From contig NC_088788.1 of NCBI RefSeq assembly GCF_949628265.1, positions 1,364,001 through 1,428,000 of the forward strand: 64,000 nt of DNA, written 5' to 3'. This document shows positions 34,692-48,000 of the stretch, piece after piece (position 1 is the stretch's first letter; the number at the start of each line of letters is the position of its first letter). Below the pieces are notes generated by a model that saw nothing but the letters and a program-made list of their open reading frames with translations, made no database searches and was not told where the DNA came from. Source of the stretch: Cloeon dipterum. Its lineage: Eukaryota > Arthropoda > Insecta > Ephemeroptera > Baetidae. Position numbers and translations under genes: made by a program.

Positions 34692-36095
34692 TCACTCGCA
34701 AATGAAAAGGTTGTTGTAGCTGCACGTCGTGTCCAAAATTCCGCTGTAGCCTCGCTGCGTCGGCGTGTCCACGTTCAGGGCGACGGCCACGCAGTTCTCG
34801 GGTGGCAGGTACTTGTCCGGCTGTCCAGTGGACCAGGCGGTGTCTCCGAAACGACTGTTGGTGCCGCACCAAAAGTATTTGTTCGGGCAGTTCTCGTCCG
34901 TGCCAGACGTCCAGTAGATTTGACTCGACTTCAAATTGGCGTCCACTATTTAAAATATGAATTAAAGTAATTTCACGGGGGTTTGTCATTTTTGCACACC
35001 TTTATTCAGGTCGGACAGACAGGTCAGCTCCGCGTTTGTCTCTATGCTGACGAGTTTCGTGCCGAGAACGCAGCAAATCAGTGCAGCGTCGTTTTTCGAT
35101 CGCTGTATTAATTAATTTTAAATTGGAATTATTTGATTTTGTTTTGAAATTTATACAGATATGGTGCTGAAGAAGTATCGGCGTCCGCAAGCGTACTTCA
35201 CGTAGCCAATAGAGCTTGGAATTGCTGATTATTTGAATTTTTAAAAATTATTTTAATTAGGAATTAAAAAAATTACGTTTGAAGCTTCCATCTGGATTGA
35301 CGTAGTTACTCTGCAAACAAAATACAAAATTCAATTGAATGAGAAAGTCTAGGATTGTAAAAATTTCGTCTTTAAATTAAAACAAATTCTAAGGCAAGTC
35401 CTAAGGTAAAAAAATTATTTTTTCAGTTAGAGTAAAGATAAATTGATAAATGAGGTGTCTAAAATTATCTACATTAAATTTTCTACAACTTTGCCACGCT
35501 GACAAACGTCCTAGGTCAAAGGTTTAAGATTTAAAGAAATTCCTGCATATCGAAGGAAACAAAAATTTAATTTTTGAGATAGCCAAAGTGTGGATAATTT
35601 AATAAGAAAAAATGTGGTAGCTTACATTTTCCAAACGTTTGAGAAATTTTAATTTAAATTTTGAAAGACGTGTTTTTTTGCCCCAAAATTTAACTGTTAA
35701 TTAGAATTACAATATTTCCACGAAATTTTCAATCATTTTTGGATCCTTTCTTAATATTTATGAATTATTCAGGGGGTCGAAATCAACCCTCATCTCCAGG
35801 GAGATGATATTTTGTTAATTTTAATTAAATTTCGCTAAATTTGCCCGTCATTGGAGTCGTTCCTAAAGTTTCCCGCCCCCAAATCTACGTTTTTCATTGA
35901 GATTTTAGTTTTTTCCCTTTAAAATTTAATCAAAACTGCTAAAAAATAAATTCTTACATCAATGCTGCAGCTAGGATTTGAGCAAAGCGGACTCTGACAG
36001 GGCGTAGTAGTCGTGGGAAGGGTAGTGGTCGTCGTCGTGGTTGTTGTCGTCGTGGTGGTGGTCATCGCGGAGCTTTGCAGCAACGCAGGATCTCC
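34692..36095 (-). CDS. Linker plus CTLD 15 and C terminus
   Basis: Linker 36095-35958 (GDPALLQSSAM, a run of 14 Thr, CQSPLCSNPSC), short exon 35310-35277 (SNYVNPDGSFK), CTLD exons 35224-35157 (KYACGRRYFFSTI), 35102-35000 (LICCVLGTKLVSIET) and 34945-34692 (IYWTSGTDENC ... TGQPDKYLPPENCVAV ... ILDTTC ... LFICE followed directly by TGA). It is the most divergent unit, with a QPD motif and a changed spacing before the last cysteines. The stop immediately after ICE leaves no room for a membrane anchor or tail. Confidence 0.85.
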
Positions 36096-39000
36096 CTTGA
36101 AACAAAATTAATTCTGTAATTAATTTTAATAAATTTCTTTGCTATTTACTTCACAAATATAGTAATAGTAGGAATTGCAAGGGGCGTCGGCGAACGTGCT
36201 GGCGGACCACTGTCCCGTGTTTAAATTCCACTGCACGCAGTCGTCGATGCCGAACTGGTTGTCTGGCTGTCCAGCCGCCCAGTTAATGGAAGTGTTGGTG
36301 AACGCCTGCTTCGTGCCGGTGCACCACTGAAACCTGAACGGACAGCCGACGTCCACGCCGGACGTCCAGAAAGCGCGGTTGTTAAAACGAAGCTCGTCTG
36401 TCCAAAGGAAATTAAATAAAATAATCCTTTCTAATTCATTTAATTGTTGCTCTGACTATTGTTGGTGTCTGTAATGCAAGAGTGCTCGACGATGCTTTCG
36501 ACACTGATCAAGTCCATTGACGCGTCGCAACAAGCGGCCAGCGCGTTTGTGTATGTTGTCTGATTATAGCCTAATTAGCATTTCGCCACGCATTGACACA
36601 TTTGAACTCACCTGCGTGGTGCTGAACAAGTACAGTCGGCCGCATATTACCCTCATAAAGCCAACGGAGATTGGAACTGCAATAGTATTTATTTTTAAAT
36701 TCGAAAAAAATAGTGATTTGTGATTGTGACACTTGATATTTTTGGTTTTCGGGGTCCACCCGGGGCCCTATGGGCCGGACGGTGGTTATTTTAGTACCAA
36801 TCGATTCCCCTTGATAAGGGGCGTCTGCCCGTGTGTGGTTTTTCAAAATCAGACCATTTTTAAGTTTTTTATAAATTTTTTTCCTGCAGAATTTTTGAAA
36901 ATGTCATAATTTTTAAGAACTTCTGGTCATCATATCTCGTGTTTGAGTGAAAACTTCAAAAAAATCCCACAATAAATCAATGCAAAATATATTTGGAAAC
37001 ATTTTGAGACCAAATACGAGCTGATCCGATCAAAATCCTAGGACTAGATAGATTTTGAAGTTTGAAAAACGTGATTTTTGCACTTTTCCCATAAGGATTA
37101 CACGAGAAATTGAAAAGTCACCATTTTTTCTTAACGGGGACCTATAATGGGTTTCCACCTGTTTCATCGCACGCGTAGGTCCAACCTCGATCTGGAAACC
37201 GATTTTCAGATTTTTCCCGCCCATAGAAAAATTAAAATTAATTTTTTTCCGAAAAAAGTGCAAAGAGGAAAATGGTTATATTTTTGTTTAAATTCAGCCG
37301 TTCATCCGATCGTTGACCACGACCCCTCATCAAACAGGTCTTAGACGGGGCTTTAACCTGCAGTACCCTAACGACCTGATTTCAGGGTACCCCGACCTGA
37401 GATCCGCTCCCAAGCTGGTTTTTAATGCTTTTTCACTAATTTCGAGCACATTTGGCGATGATTTGTCATCCCAACCTGTCACCTGTCACCGACCTTCCTC
37501 AGGTTGGGCGATTGGGGGATATTTTTTCTAAGGGGCGCACTATAGCCACTTGTTACTATCATAAAGCCGACAGAATTTCATAAACACTTGATTACACACC
37601 GTTGAGATATCTTCCGTCTGAGGTAAACAACGAAGGCTACAAAACAAACAAATAAACAAAAACAAACTTTAGAGGAGATTTAATCGTTACATCCTTCTCG
37701 CAAACAAAGCCCGGACAGTTCGGAGAAGTACACCCTCGAGTTGTAGTCGGGGGATTTGTCGTGGTTGTTGTCACAGTGCCTGCGTTCCACAGCAATGATT
37801 GATCGCCCTTCCGATAAAAATCAAAATTATCAATTTATATTGTTGGTTATTATTTGAAGAGAGCACCTCGCAAATGTAATAAGCGGCGAAGGAGCAGACT
37901 TCGTCGTTGTAAACGCTGTTGGTGGAGACGCCGGCGTTTAGCGTCAGCTGAACGCACTCTTGCAGGCCTCTCGCATTGTTCGGTTGGCCACTGGCCCAAT
38001 TGATGGACGTGTTGCCGAAAAATCCGCTGCTCGAGCACCACCGGAAATTGAACGGACAGCCCCTTTGGTTGCCGGAGGTCCAGAAAATTCGGTTTGAGTA
38101 CCGCATGCTCGCGTCACCTAAATTAATGTCAAAGCGATGCTAAAATTTTAAAAATAAATTAATTTACGCACCGTTATTTAGGTCGGAAAGGCATTGGTGC
38201 TCGGCTTGCGATTCTACGCTGAGAAGGGTCATTCCGTAGTCGCAGCAGTATGACAGTGTGTCATTGTAAATTTCCTGGTTGTATTTATTATTTTTAAAAT
38301 TGATTTAAAGAAGATTCTGAGCTCACCAATCAATTCCTCAGGGTCGAATTAGGTAAAATTGATATTTTTCCGTTAAAAAAGTGCAGGCGCGACGTGCGAA
38401 CTTTTTTTTCCCGCCAAAACAAATGAATACGAGAAGTGCGCATGCGTCAGAGCTTGACAAAGAAGTCATTCGTACAGCTGCGGTCTCTCTGCAAGTGCTC
38501 AAACAAGCTCTCACGCATGCGTACTTCTCGCATTCATTTTGTTTAGCCGGGAAAAAACGTTTTTCGTCGCGCTGCACTTTTTTAACGGAAAAAACATCAA
38601 ATTTACCTAATTAAACCCTCAGGAATCGATTGGTGTGCTCTGATACTTAATTAAAGTGTACCTGCGTGATTCCTATAAAATACAGCCGGCCGCAAGCTTG
38701 ACGAACAAACCCGTACTCCGCTGGAACTAAAAAAAAATAGAAATAATATACAAAAAATTTAATTTAAACCTACTGCTAAGAGATTTTCCATCTGGAGTGA
38801 AGAATGACGGCTATAAAAATAAATAAAAATTCAAATTATCATATTTTAATTTTGTTCTTTCAATCCTCACGTCTCTTTCGCAAAAATAGCCTGGACACGA
38901 GGGTGTACACGTGGTCGTGGGAGCCGCCGTAGTTGTTGTGGTCGGCGCTGTCGTCGCTGTTGGGTTGTTGCTCTGCAGGAGCAGGCGGTCGCCCTGAAAA

Positions 39001-42000
39001 TATAATTTATAAATAATCTAGATCTTCTAATTGATTTTATATCTGACCTCGCAAATGAAGTAGTAGAAGTAGGTGCACGGCTGGTCGTCGTAGGCGCTGG
39101 CCGTCCACGCGCCTGTCGTCAGCAGAAAGTGCACGCAGCTCTGAATGCCAAACGCGTTGTTCGGCTGGCCGGCCATCCAGTTTATGCTCGTGTTGGTGAA
39201 AAACGCGTTGGACGTGCACCAACGAAAGTTGAAGGAGCAGTTCAGTTGACTCCCGGAAGTCCAGAAATATCGGCCGGTGTATTTCATATCCACTGAATTT
39301 AAATAATAATGAAAATATTGAATAAAGATGGTCTTTGACGAAGTTTCTGAGCCCACCAATCGATTCCTGAGGGTCGAATTAGGTGAAGTGGAGGTTTTTT
39401 CCGTTAAAAAAGTGCAGCGCGACGTTGCGAACTTTTTTTCCCGCCAAAACAATATGAATGGGAGAAGTATGCGCATGCGTGAGAGCTGGTTTGAGCCCTT
39501 TGTAGTATGAATGACGTCTTTGTCAGATCCAGCCATCTTTAACGCATGCGCAGTTCCGCATTCAAATTGTTTTGGCGGGAAATAAAGTTCGCAGGTCGCG
39601 CTGGATGTTTTTGGTCGGTAAAAACGTCCACATTACCTAATTCGACCCTCAGAAATCGATTGGTGGGCTCAGAAACTTCATTAATTAAATTGTTTTTACG
39701 ATTATTGAGGTCAGTCAAGCACTGGTGCTCGTACTGCGACTCGATGCTGACCAGGGACATTCCCAAATCACAACAAGCTGCGGCCCCGTTCGTGAAAGAG
39801 TCCTGATAAATTAAATTACACATGAAATTTATTTAAAATATATAAATTTTGGCTGTAACAGACCTGAACTTTAGAGAAGAAATAGATTTTTCCGCAGGTT
39901 TCTTTAATGACACCATATTCGGGTGGAACTGTAAAAAATAATTAATAAAATAATTTTCAAATCATTAATATTTTATTTAAATCAATAACCATTTAAATAT
40001 CTTCCGTCTGATGTAAACAAAGATGGCTGCAAATTTAAATATAAGCAACAAATATTTATTTAAAATGTACTTTTATACATCTCGTTCGCATGAAAAACTC
40101 GGACACCTCGGTTGGCAAGTCGTGGTCGTGGTCGGGGGCGGCGTCGTGGTGGTCGGCACGTTTTGCCAGTTGCTTTGCAGCAGCATCCGATCGCCCTGAT
40201 TCAATTTCAAATTAAAAAAACACCAAAACCCAAAATATTCTTCCCGCACTTCGCAAATGTAAAAACTGACGAAATTACAAGGCTGGTCGTCGTAGGTGCT
40301 GGCCGTCCAGGAGCCCGTCGTCAGGCGCAACTGGACGCAGTCCTGCTGGTTGAAGGCGTTGTTCGGCTGTCCAGCCAGCCAGTTGATGCTCGAGTTGTAA
40401 AAGAAAGAGGCGCTGGGCGCGGTGCACCACTGGAAATTAAACGGACAGCTCTGGTCGCTGCCCGAGGTCCAAAAGCTGCGGTCGCTCCACCGCATGTCAC
40501 CTGAAAGCATTAATTGTATTACGTGATATGCAACCTGCGTGGCGTGGAAGCCGCGCGGATTGTCTCATTCGCTCCGCAGGCGTTCGGAAAAGAGGAAAAT
40601 TAGATACCGTTGTTCAAGTCGGTCAGGCACTGATGCTCCGAAGAAGTTTCCACGCTCAACAGAGACATTCCTAAATCGCAACAGATCGTGGCCGCAGACA
40701 CGTAGGCTAACTGTTAAAATAGGTTTTAATTAAATTAAATAATGGATTATTTATTATTTGGTTTGATTGACCTGGGAACTTCCAAAAAAGTATAATTTCC
40801 CGCACGTCTCTTTCAAGATGCCGATCGATGGTTGAGCTGATGGAGACGATTATTTATATTAATCGATTGGACAGGATTGTGACTTCCCGCAGGTTTGAGG
40901 CTCGGAAAAGGGGGCGTTCCATATTTTTCAGTATCAAAAATCCCCGAAAATCGAATTCTAAAAACCGTAACTCTTGACTGGCTTGAGATATCACCTTGAA
41001 ATTTTTGCTTCCCAACCTAGTTTTCAATCCTGAACAACTTTTTAATTTAGAAAAAATTCGCAGGTTGAAGGTCAAGGTCACCTTTCGCGACCTTTTTCCG
41101 AAAATTCAAAATTAAAGGATGATAGCCCCCTCCGATTTTTTCAGGCTTTACGGATAAAATGTAGCTCATGAAATTCTGCACAAGTACACCAAGTTTCAAA
41201 GGTGCAACCCTGATAGTTTTGCTGCAATTCGAATTGGAAATTTAAAAACCAGCTCAAGGAGGCTCATCCACGCATACGCAGTTCGCCTCTCGCTCGTTTT
41301 TACATTTCATTTGCTTAGAAACACCAACATGGCCTAGGGTGGACCTAGGAAGGTCGAATTAAACCTTCAAGATATGTCCCTGACGTGACCCTGAGATATG
41401 AAATTACGAAAATTTCCAATTCCATCGAATTTGGTGTCTTTTTTAATGTTTTTGCCGCAGTAAAACAAAAATCCCGTCTAACCAACCTGAAAATTTGTGT
41501 TTTCATACCATTTAAAAACTGTCCATCCCTCGTAAAATATGAAGGCTTAAATCAAATTTAAAATTATTCATAGGTTAATTTTATTTTTAAATTAAATTTA
41601 CGTCTCTGTCGCAGTTAAAAGCCGGACACCGTGGAAGACAAGCTGTGGTGGGCGGTGCCGTGGTCGTGGTTGTGGTGGACAATGTAGAGGTGACAATATT
41701 GTTTGACTGCAGCAAAAGTCGACTTCCCTAAATAAATTCCAAGCTCAGCATTTTATTTTATTTTTTAATTGTAAAATCCAACCTCGCAAATGAAATAGTT
41801 GACGAATGTGCAGGGTTGGTCGTCGTAGGTGCTGGCCGTGACCATTCCCGTGTTCAGGGTCAGTTGCACGCAGTCCTGAGCGTTGAACGCGTTGTTCGGC
41901 TGGCCCGTCTGCCAGTTGATGCTCGAGTTGTAGAAAAACGAGTTGTTTGGCGACGTGCACCAACGGAAGTTGAAAGGGCAGCTCCGGTCGCTGCCGGAGG

Positions 42001-45000
42001 TCCAGAAGGCTCGGCTCGAGAACTTCATGTCGGCTGCGAAATTCGGCGAAATAAAAAATTAAATTGTAAAAATGACACAACCAGTAAACAGGAGAGTTTA
42101 AAAAGGAGCTCGATAATTATAAAAGATCGTCTTTGGCGAAGTTTCTGAGCCCACCAATCGATTCCTGAAGGTCGAATTAGGTAAAATGGACATTTTTCCG
42201 GCCGCGAAAAACTGGCGGCTGCGCTGCTGGCTCAACATTGGAGCAAAAAATAAAATCCACTCGCAGACCTCACATTCAGGATTTCTGACATATTTTACAA
42301 TGGACCATTGAAGAATTTTCACCCCTTCGCCTCTATTGTGTCTGTATAAAGGCGCGCGTGTCGGGAGTTCAGGTTGCGTTTTCAACACCGCACCTGCTCG
42401 TCAGGACGCGTGCCATGAGTCCATTTATCAAAAACATGACAATAAAATGAAAAAAATCGTGCATTTATTTCATCTCACGTGAATTTTTGATTGAGCATAT
42501 GAAAAAGAATCCCTATTTTTGATGATTTGTTCCATTAAAATAACAAGTATAAAAACACGATCTCAGGTTGGGGAACCCTGAACAAGGTGGTCAGGGTAGC
42601 ACCCTTCAAAGCCGAAGTAAATCCCTATCTGGTGAGGGGTCGTGGTCGAGAGTAGCACGAGCGGTCGAATTATGAGAAAAATAAAATCAATACATGTTTT
42701 CGACGCACGGCTGAAAACTCGAAAAAAAATCAATTTTAATTTTTCTATGGGTTCCGCAAATCTAAAAATCGGTATACAGACCCGCGTTGGTCCTGCGCGT
42801 TGTGTGAAATTGGTGGAAACCCATTACGGGTTCGCAATTAAAAAAAAAAACCACCAATTTTCCAACTTTGACTTTTTTGGAATATTTCACAGAAAAAAAT
42901 TCACTGTATTTCGAAAAACGGTCCGATTTGGCAAAACCACACACGGGCAAACGCGCCCCATTTAGGCGCATCGACTGGCGCTAAAATCACCATCCGTCGG
43001 CCCTCAGGGCCCTGGTCAGGTCCCAAAAACAAAAAATTATGAAATGTCACAAACGCGTTTTTCATCTTTAAAAATTCATAGCTCGGCTCCAATGGGTTTC
43101 ACAGTCAAAACCTAATGCTCATTGGACTTGGGGTAAAATTCTGCATATGATGGGCTCATTTCCACCCCCACACGCCCCCGCTGCCCATTTATGAGGATGA
43201 GGGAAGATCTGATATACACACTGTTTGTGGCCTTGCAAAAGAATGTGTTTATTTTTATCCATTGTTATTAAGAATTAGGATTCAAAGAAAATAAAGCAAA
43301 GCCCTTTGATCCGAATATCTAGCCGAAATAATTGTGTTTTCGATTGCGTCGTTTAAGAGTAGGAATAGTGTTGTATACGACTTTATCTCGCACTAAGTGG
43401 AACCTTTCAAACCTTTTCGGTGAGCAAACCGAGCAAGTGCTTTGGTACGTGCCGTGATCAGACGGCGTGTAATAGGGGTTGAATGGGATTCCAGAGATTT
43501 TGTACTCACTAAGCATTTAATCGCATCCATCTCGACAAGAAAAACTTTGTGAATGTGTTTTTCTGGTACTGCTAATTCCCCTCCTGATCTTTTCTTTTCG
43601 GCTCTGCCCTCCCGGGTAGCGAGTTTCAGAGAGATGTTTTACAGAGATATAGTTCTTTTTAGGCTTTTTATGTTCTTGACAAATTATGTTGTTAACATAT
43701 TTTGGAGGATAAACAAACATTAAATACATAGAAAAGGAATAATTGAACCATCAACATGGAAAGAAACCAAATAAATGTTATCAAATCCCTTTACAGGTGC
43801 GTGCATTTTTCAAACAGATCTATATAATAGGCTTCGTTCAACAATAATACCACGTTTAAAAGATCTCCTTTGGCGTTTGGTCACGCGCGCACATTAAACG
43901 AAAAGCATCGTCGCTCTTTTTCTGACAGCTCAATCGCTATTATGTACCCGAGACCGGGTTGAGTATGAGTAGTCGGACAGACGCATGTTGTGACATACAC
44001 ACGCAGCACTTGCTGATCGTCAAATCTCAACAATGTACTATTGTTGTGTACCACCTAGTCAGTCACGCGTGTATAAAGCGCTATTGTACAAACTGAAGCA
44101 GCCATTTTCGACCGATTTCATGTCGCGTGCTCAGCACGTTTCACATTTCGTTAGTTTGTAACCTCCAAATCTCGGGTTCTAAGCATCCAAATTGCAAAAA
44201 CTAACCGCCATTGGATTTATCTAAACTTTCTCTGAGTAGCTAAAGGGTTTGGGGGTGTTTTTCCTATTTACTTGTTTCTCAAATTTACTATTTTCGCACA
44301 AAATTCGTCGCCGTTAGAGAACCTTAATTTTTTTTCGGAAAATTAAAATGCCCAAAATTGAGTTAATTTATTCGAGAATCTTCTCAGAAAAATAATTTTG
44401 GCCCTTTAGATTCATATTGGTTACCACGTGCCATAAATTCAAATTTTTATGATAATGGAAACGTAATTAAAATAATCATTAAGTGAAATTTGGCAGGTTT
44501 TTACCAGTTTTCTCCGGGATTTCCACGTTTTCTCACATGATCGAAATCTATCTGACAGCGTGAGTCTTTCCTTGGGGAAATGCAGAAATTCAGTAAAATC
44601 GCGGCCGCAAAATTCCTTTAAGTATTTCCTCCATTTAAACAAATGCTAATTTTTGAGCTCCAAAATTTCCAGCGCTATTTATATATTTTTAACTTAAAAT
44701 CATCCATAAAACCTAATCTGTAATGTGTGTTTAACGATTTTGCGGGAAAATTCGATATTCATGAAATCAGGAATTCGTTGCAGAGCGGAAAAAACTGCGT
44801 GCCATGCACGCTAAATTTCTCCATCATAGTTGCAGTTGACGCGAAATTCGAACACAACGATTGCCGAACTCAGCGGGCGGCGAGACGGCCATTGCAGCTG
44901 CAGGGGTAATTTCGCTCGCCATACGGGGTGAAGCGTGGGACGTCGCGTCGTATTTATCAGGTAGCACAAACACCACTTGCCAGCGAGACATCACCTTTTG

Positions 45001-48000
45001 ACATTTTTGTTGGGCTCCCACATATTTTCTCATTGGTTCTCTTGGTCGAGGGAGGCTCCGCTCCGCTGGATTGCCATTGACTTTAGGGAAAGAAAGGTGA
45101 TTCGTTTTTCCTGCAGTCAAAGCTTTTTATTTTGTAATCACGATGATGAAAGATTACCCAATTTTGGAGTTAAAATATTCATCATTGCCACAAGATTTAG
45201 TCAATCTCTTTTTTAACGACACGTTGAATTTACTGGGCGGCCCAGAATTTAATTTAATTTGCACCGCGCAAGCATAAATCGACAAAACAAACTCGAGGAA
45301 GCGAGAAAATCTTGAGTTTTCTCTATACGCGTGTTGTCTCGCTGAATCGGCTTGGCAGGGGTTTTATGCGTTGAGGGATTCGATTGTTGAAATTGAGGGA
45401 AGATGTTTTGCCATTTCCGAATGATTTTACAGATTTTACAAGAAAAGGAACATTTTATAAAGGTGCAAGCAAATAAGCAGAACGTGCGGGGGGAAATTTC
45501 GAGATAGGAATAAATAGTAAACCACCCACGACGGTTTCACTTAGGAACTCTCAGCAAAACTTGTTCTATATTTTTGTTCTTGCCTATTTTGGGGTGGATA
45601 AACGCAGCTAAACCAATAATTTGATCCTAAAATAACTCATTTCGTTTAGCTCGCATTGTTAAGGCACTCTCAGGATTGCCAAAGCAATAAAAGGGAGGTA
45701 TATTTGATCAGTTGACACATCTAATACTGGCTGCCAATGCGTGGTTACTTTATTGACTCGAGTAAATGTCAAATTGCTCAACTGGCTGAGAGGCGCATCG
45801 GCGCCGACTCGCTACTTTTGCTGCTTTGCACCTGTCCAGTATTTTTGTCATTTGGCTTCAAGGACGAATGTCTTGCGTTTCAAAATAAAGTCCATGGTGC
45901 GGAGACAAGTGGTCCTTGAGCGGCCTTGTGCGCCCATAATATCCGGTCGCGGTGTTATTCAGCATTCGTGCCAGCAGTGCGCGCCCTTCCCGCTCCGAGG
46001 ACACGGATCAAAAGAGCAAAAAAAATAAATTTATAATATATATATCAATCAATGCATTGACCTTTTCGGCGGCCATTCGTGTGTGTGGCAGGATAAAAAC
46101 CATTTCCGGGCACAGTTTGAAATTAAATAAAAAATTGGTAAGGCTTGGTAATAATCTTTTTTTATAAAGGAGTGAAACAAATTGGAGACATTTTCCGCGT
46201 AAAAAATTTGAGTACAGTTGTTTCTATAGCAATAAAAATAAATCCCATTTCATTTGGCTGATTATTTTTGTGCGCGTACGTTCTCAGGGATAAATAAAAG
46301 GGTGTCACTTATTTATTTGACACTTGGCTTTTATCAAAAGCAAAAATCTAATAAATTACTTCTGGACCGACCTGTCACATAATACTGCTTGTTGTTTTCT
46401 ACACAAGTAAGCATTTTAGGAAGGTTGAAGGGAACACAAAATATTTGTTTTTCCAGCAGAAAGGGACACACGACCTTCATTTATTTGTTTGCACTGCGAC
46501 GGTAATTGATGTTTTTTCAGAAGGTAAAGACGCACATCAATTTATTATGTTTGGTCATTGTTGACAGATTTGTCGAGCGTCTAAATTTTTCATTTCACAG
46601 CGCGTCGCTTAATAAATTTGTTTTTGTTTGGTTTGCTCGCAAATATCAGACAAATCGACTCAGATCTTTTATTTTTAATTATATTTTATTTTAGATGGCC
46701 TTTTTTGCTCAAATTTTTAGCCAGCCTGCCGGATATAATTTTAAAAACTGCGACTAGATAGTCTATTAGGATGAAACTAAAATTATGCACCAGCCATAAT
46801 TAGAAATTACAAAGACTTTGTTACAGAAAAATTACAGTTTCCGCTGAGTTACACTTATGAGAATAATGCCACTTAATAAGAAGTGTGGGTGGCGAGAAGT
46901 GTAATTTTTCCATAATTATTTATTTATTTTCTCTATATATAAAATGTAAAGAAAGGAGATAGCTAATCAGATATGGGAGATTATTCACATTTACACTTTA
47001 ATTTTATTCATCTTAGCAAAGTTAAACTGATTGAAGCCTCTTTTTGCTGCGGTCATGCGTTAACGAGGCCAAAACACAGTAAAAATGTTCATTTAGCGAC
47101 TTAAGAAAGTGCTTGCCCTAAATTCCTCGTCCTACTCTCGAGAATATCAATAAAAAAACCGCCGAGTGTGTAAAATCATGAGGTCTAATCCAAAATTAAT
47201 TATAAAATGATCAAAGATAACTGAAACCCTGATCTGCGATGTCTGTGAGTCCTTAAATGAGATGTGCGCTCACAGAGAGACTTGAAAAAGCGAGCGAGCA
47301 TTTTAGTCTTCATCACAGTTGAGCTTCAAAAGTATGGTTGGCCGCTTTTTCTCCTATACTCACTGTGGGTGGAGCCAAAATGCTCGGCGCTCGCTTAAGT
47401 GTCAACTAAGAATAAGAACGCTGAGTGTTTTGATCTCACAATGTTACACCTCTGGATCTTTAAATTAATTTGCATTTAATAAAAAAAATATTTTTGGTAC
47501 GAGGTGTTAATTTAGAATTGTTTTTAGGATAAAATATTTAAAGCCCAGAGAAGAAGCAAGATAAAATTATTGTTATTATCAAAATTGTAGCAATGGGGTT
47601 GAAAGGGGATGCGGGTAAGCAATTCCTCAATACTTGAGCTGGTTAGTGGAGGTGCAAGTAACACAAAAAATCGAAAACGTCATTTTTTGTTCTTGAAAAT
47701 TAATAATAAAACCACTATGTAATTTTTATCCTGCTTTTTTGCTCCTTCGAAAATTGTGATTATTATAAATAAATTGAAAAGTAAAAACCAAAATTTTTTG
47801 GTTTCCCGTTCAGTCCCGGTTAAAATATTTCTGGTTCCGTGTGAATAACAGGAAAAGGACCGGATTCCGGTTTCCATTTTCGGTTTCCTGTCTTGAGTCA
47901 CGCTCTTGTTGTCTGACAGGAAAGGCACAAAAAAGTTAATTAATTTGTGAAGCCAAACTGTTACCATCTTAAATAATAATTTTGTTTGAAAAACGTGATT

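Noticed and set aside
40112..40504. A 130-codon plus-strand ORF
   Set aside because: Antisense of CTLD 11 and the following linker.
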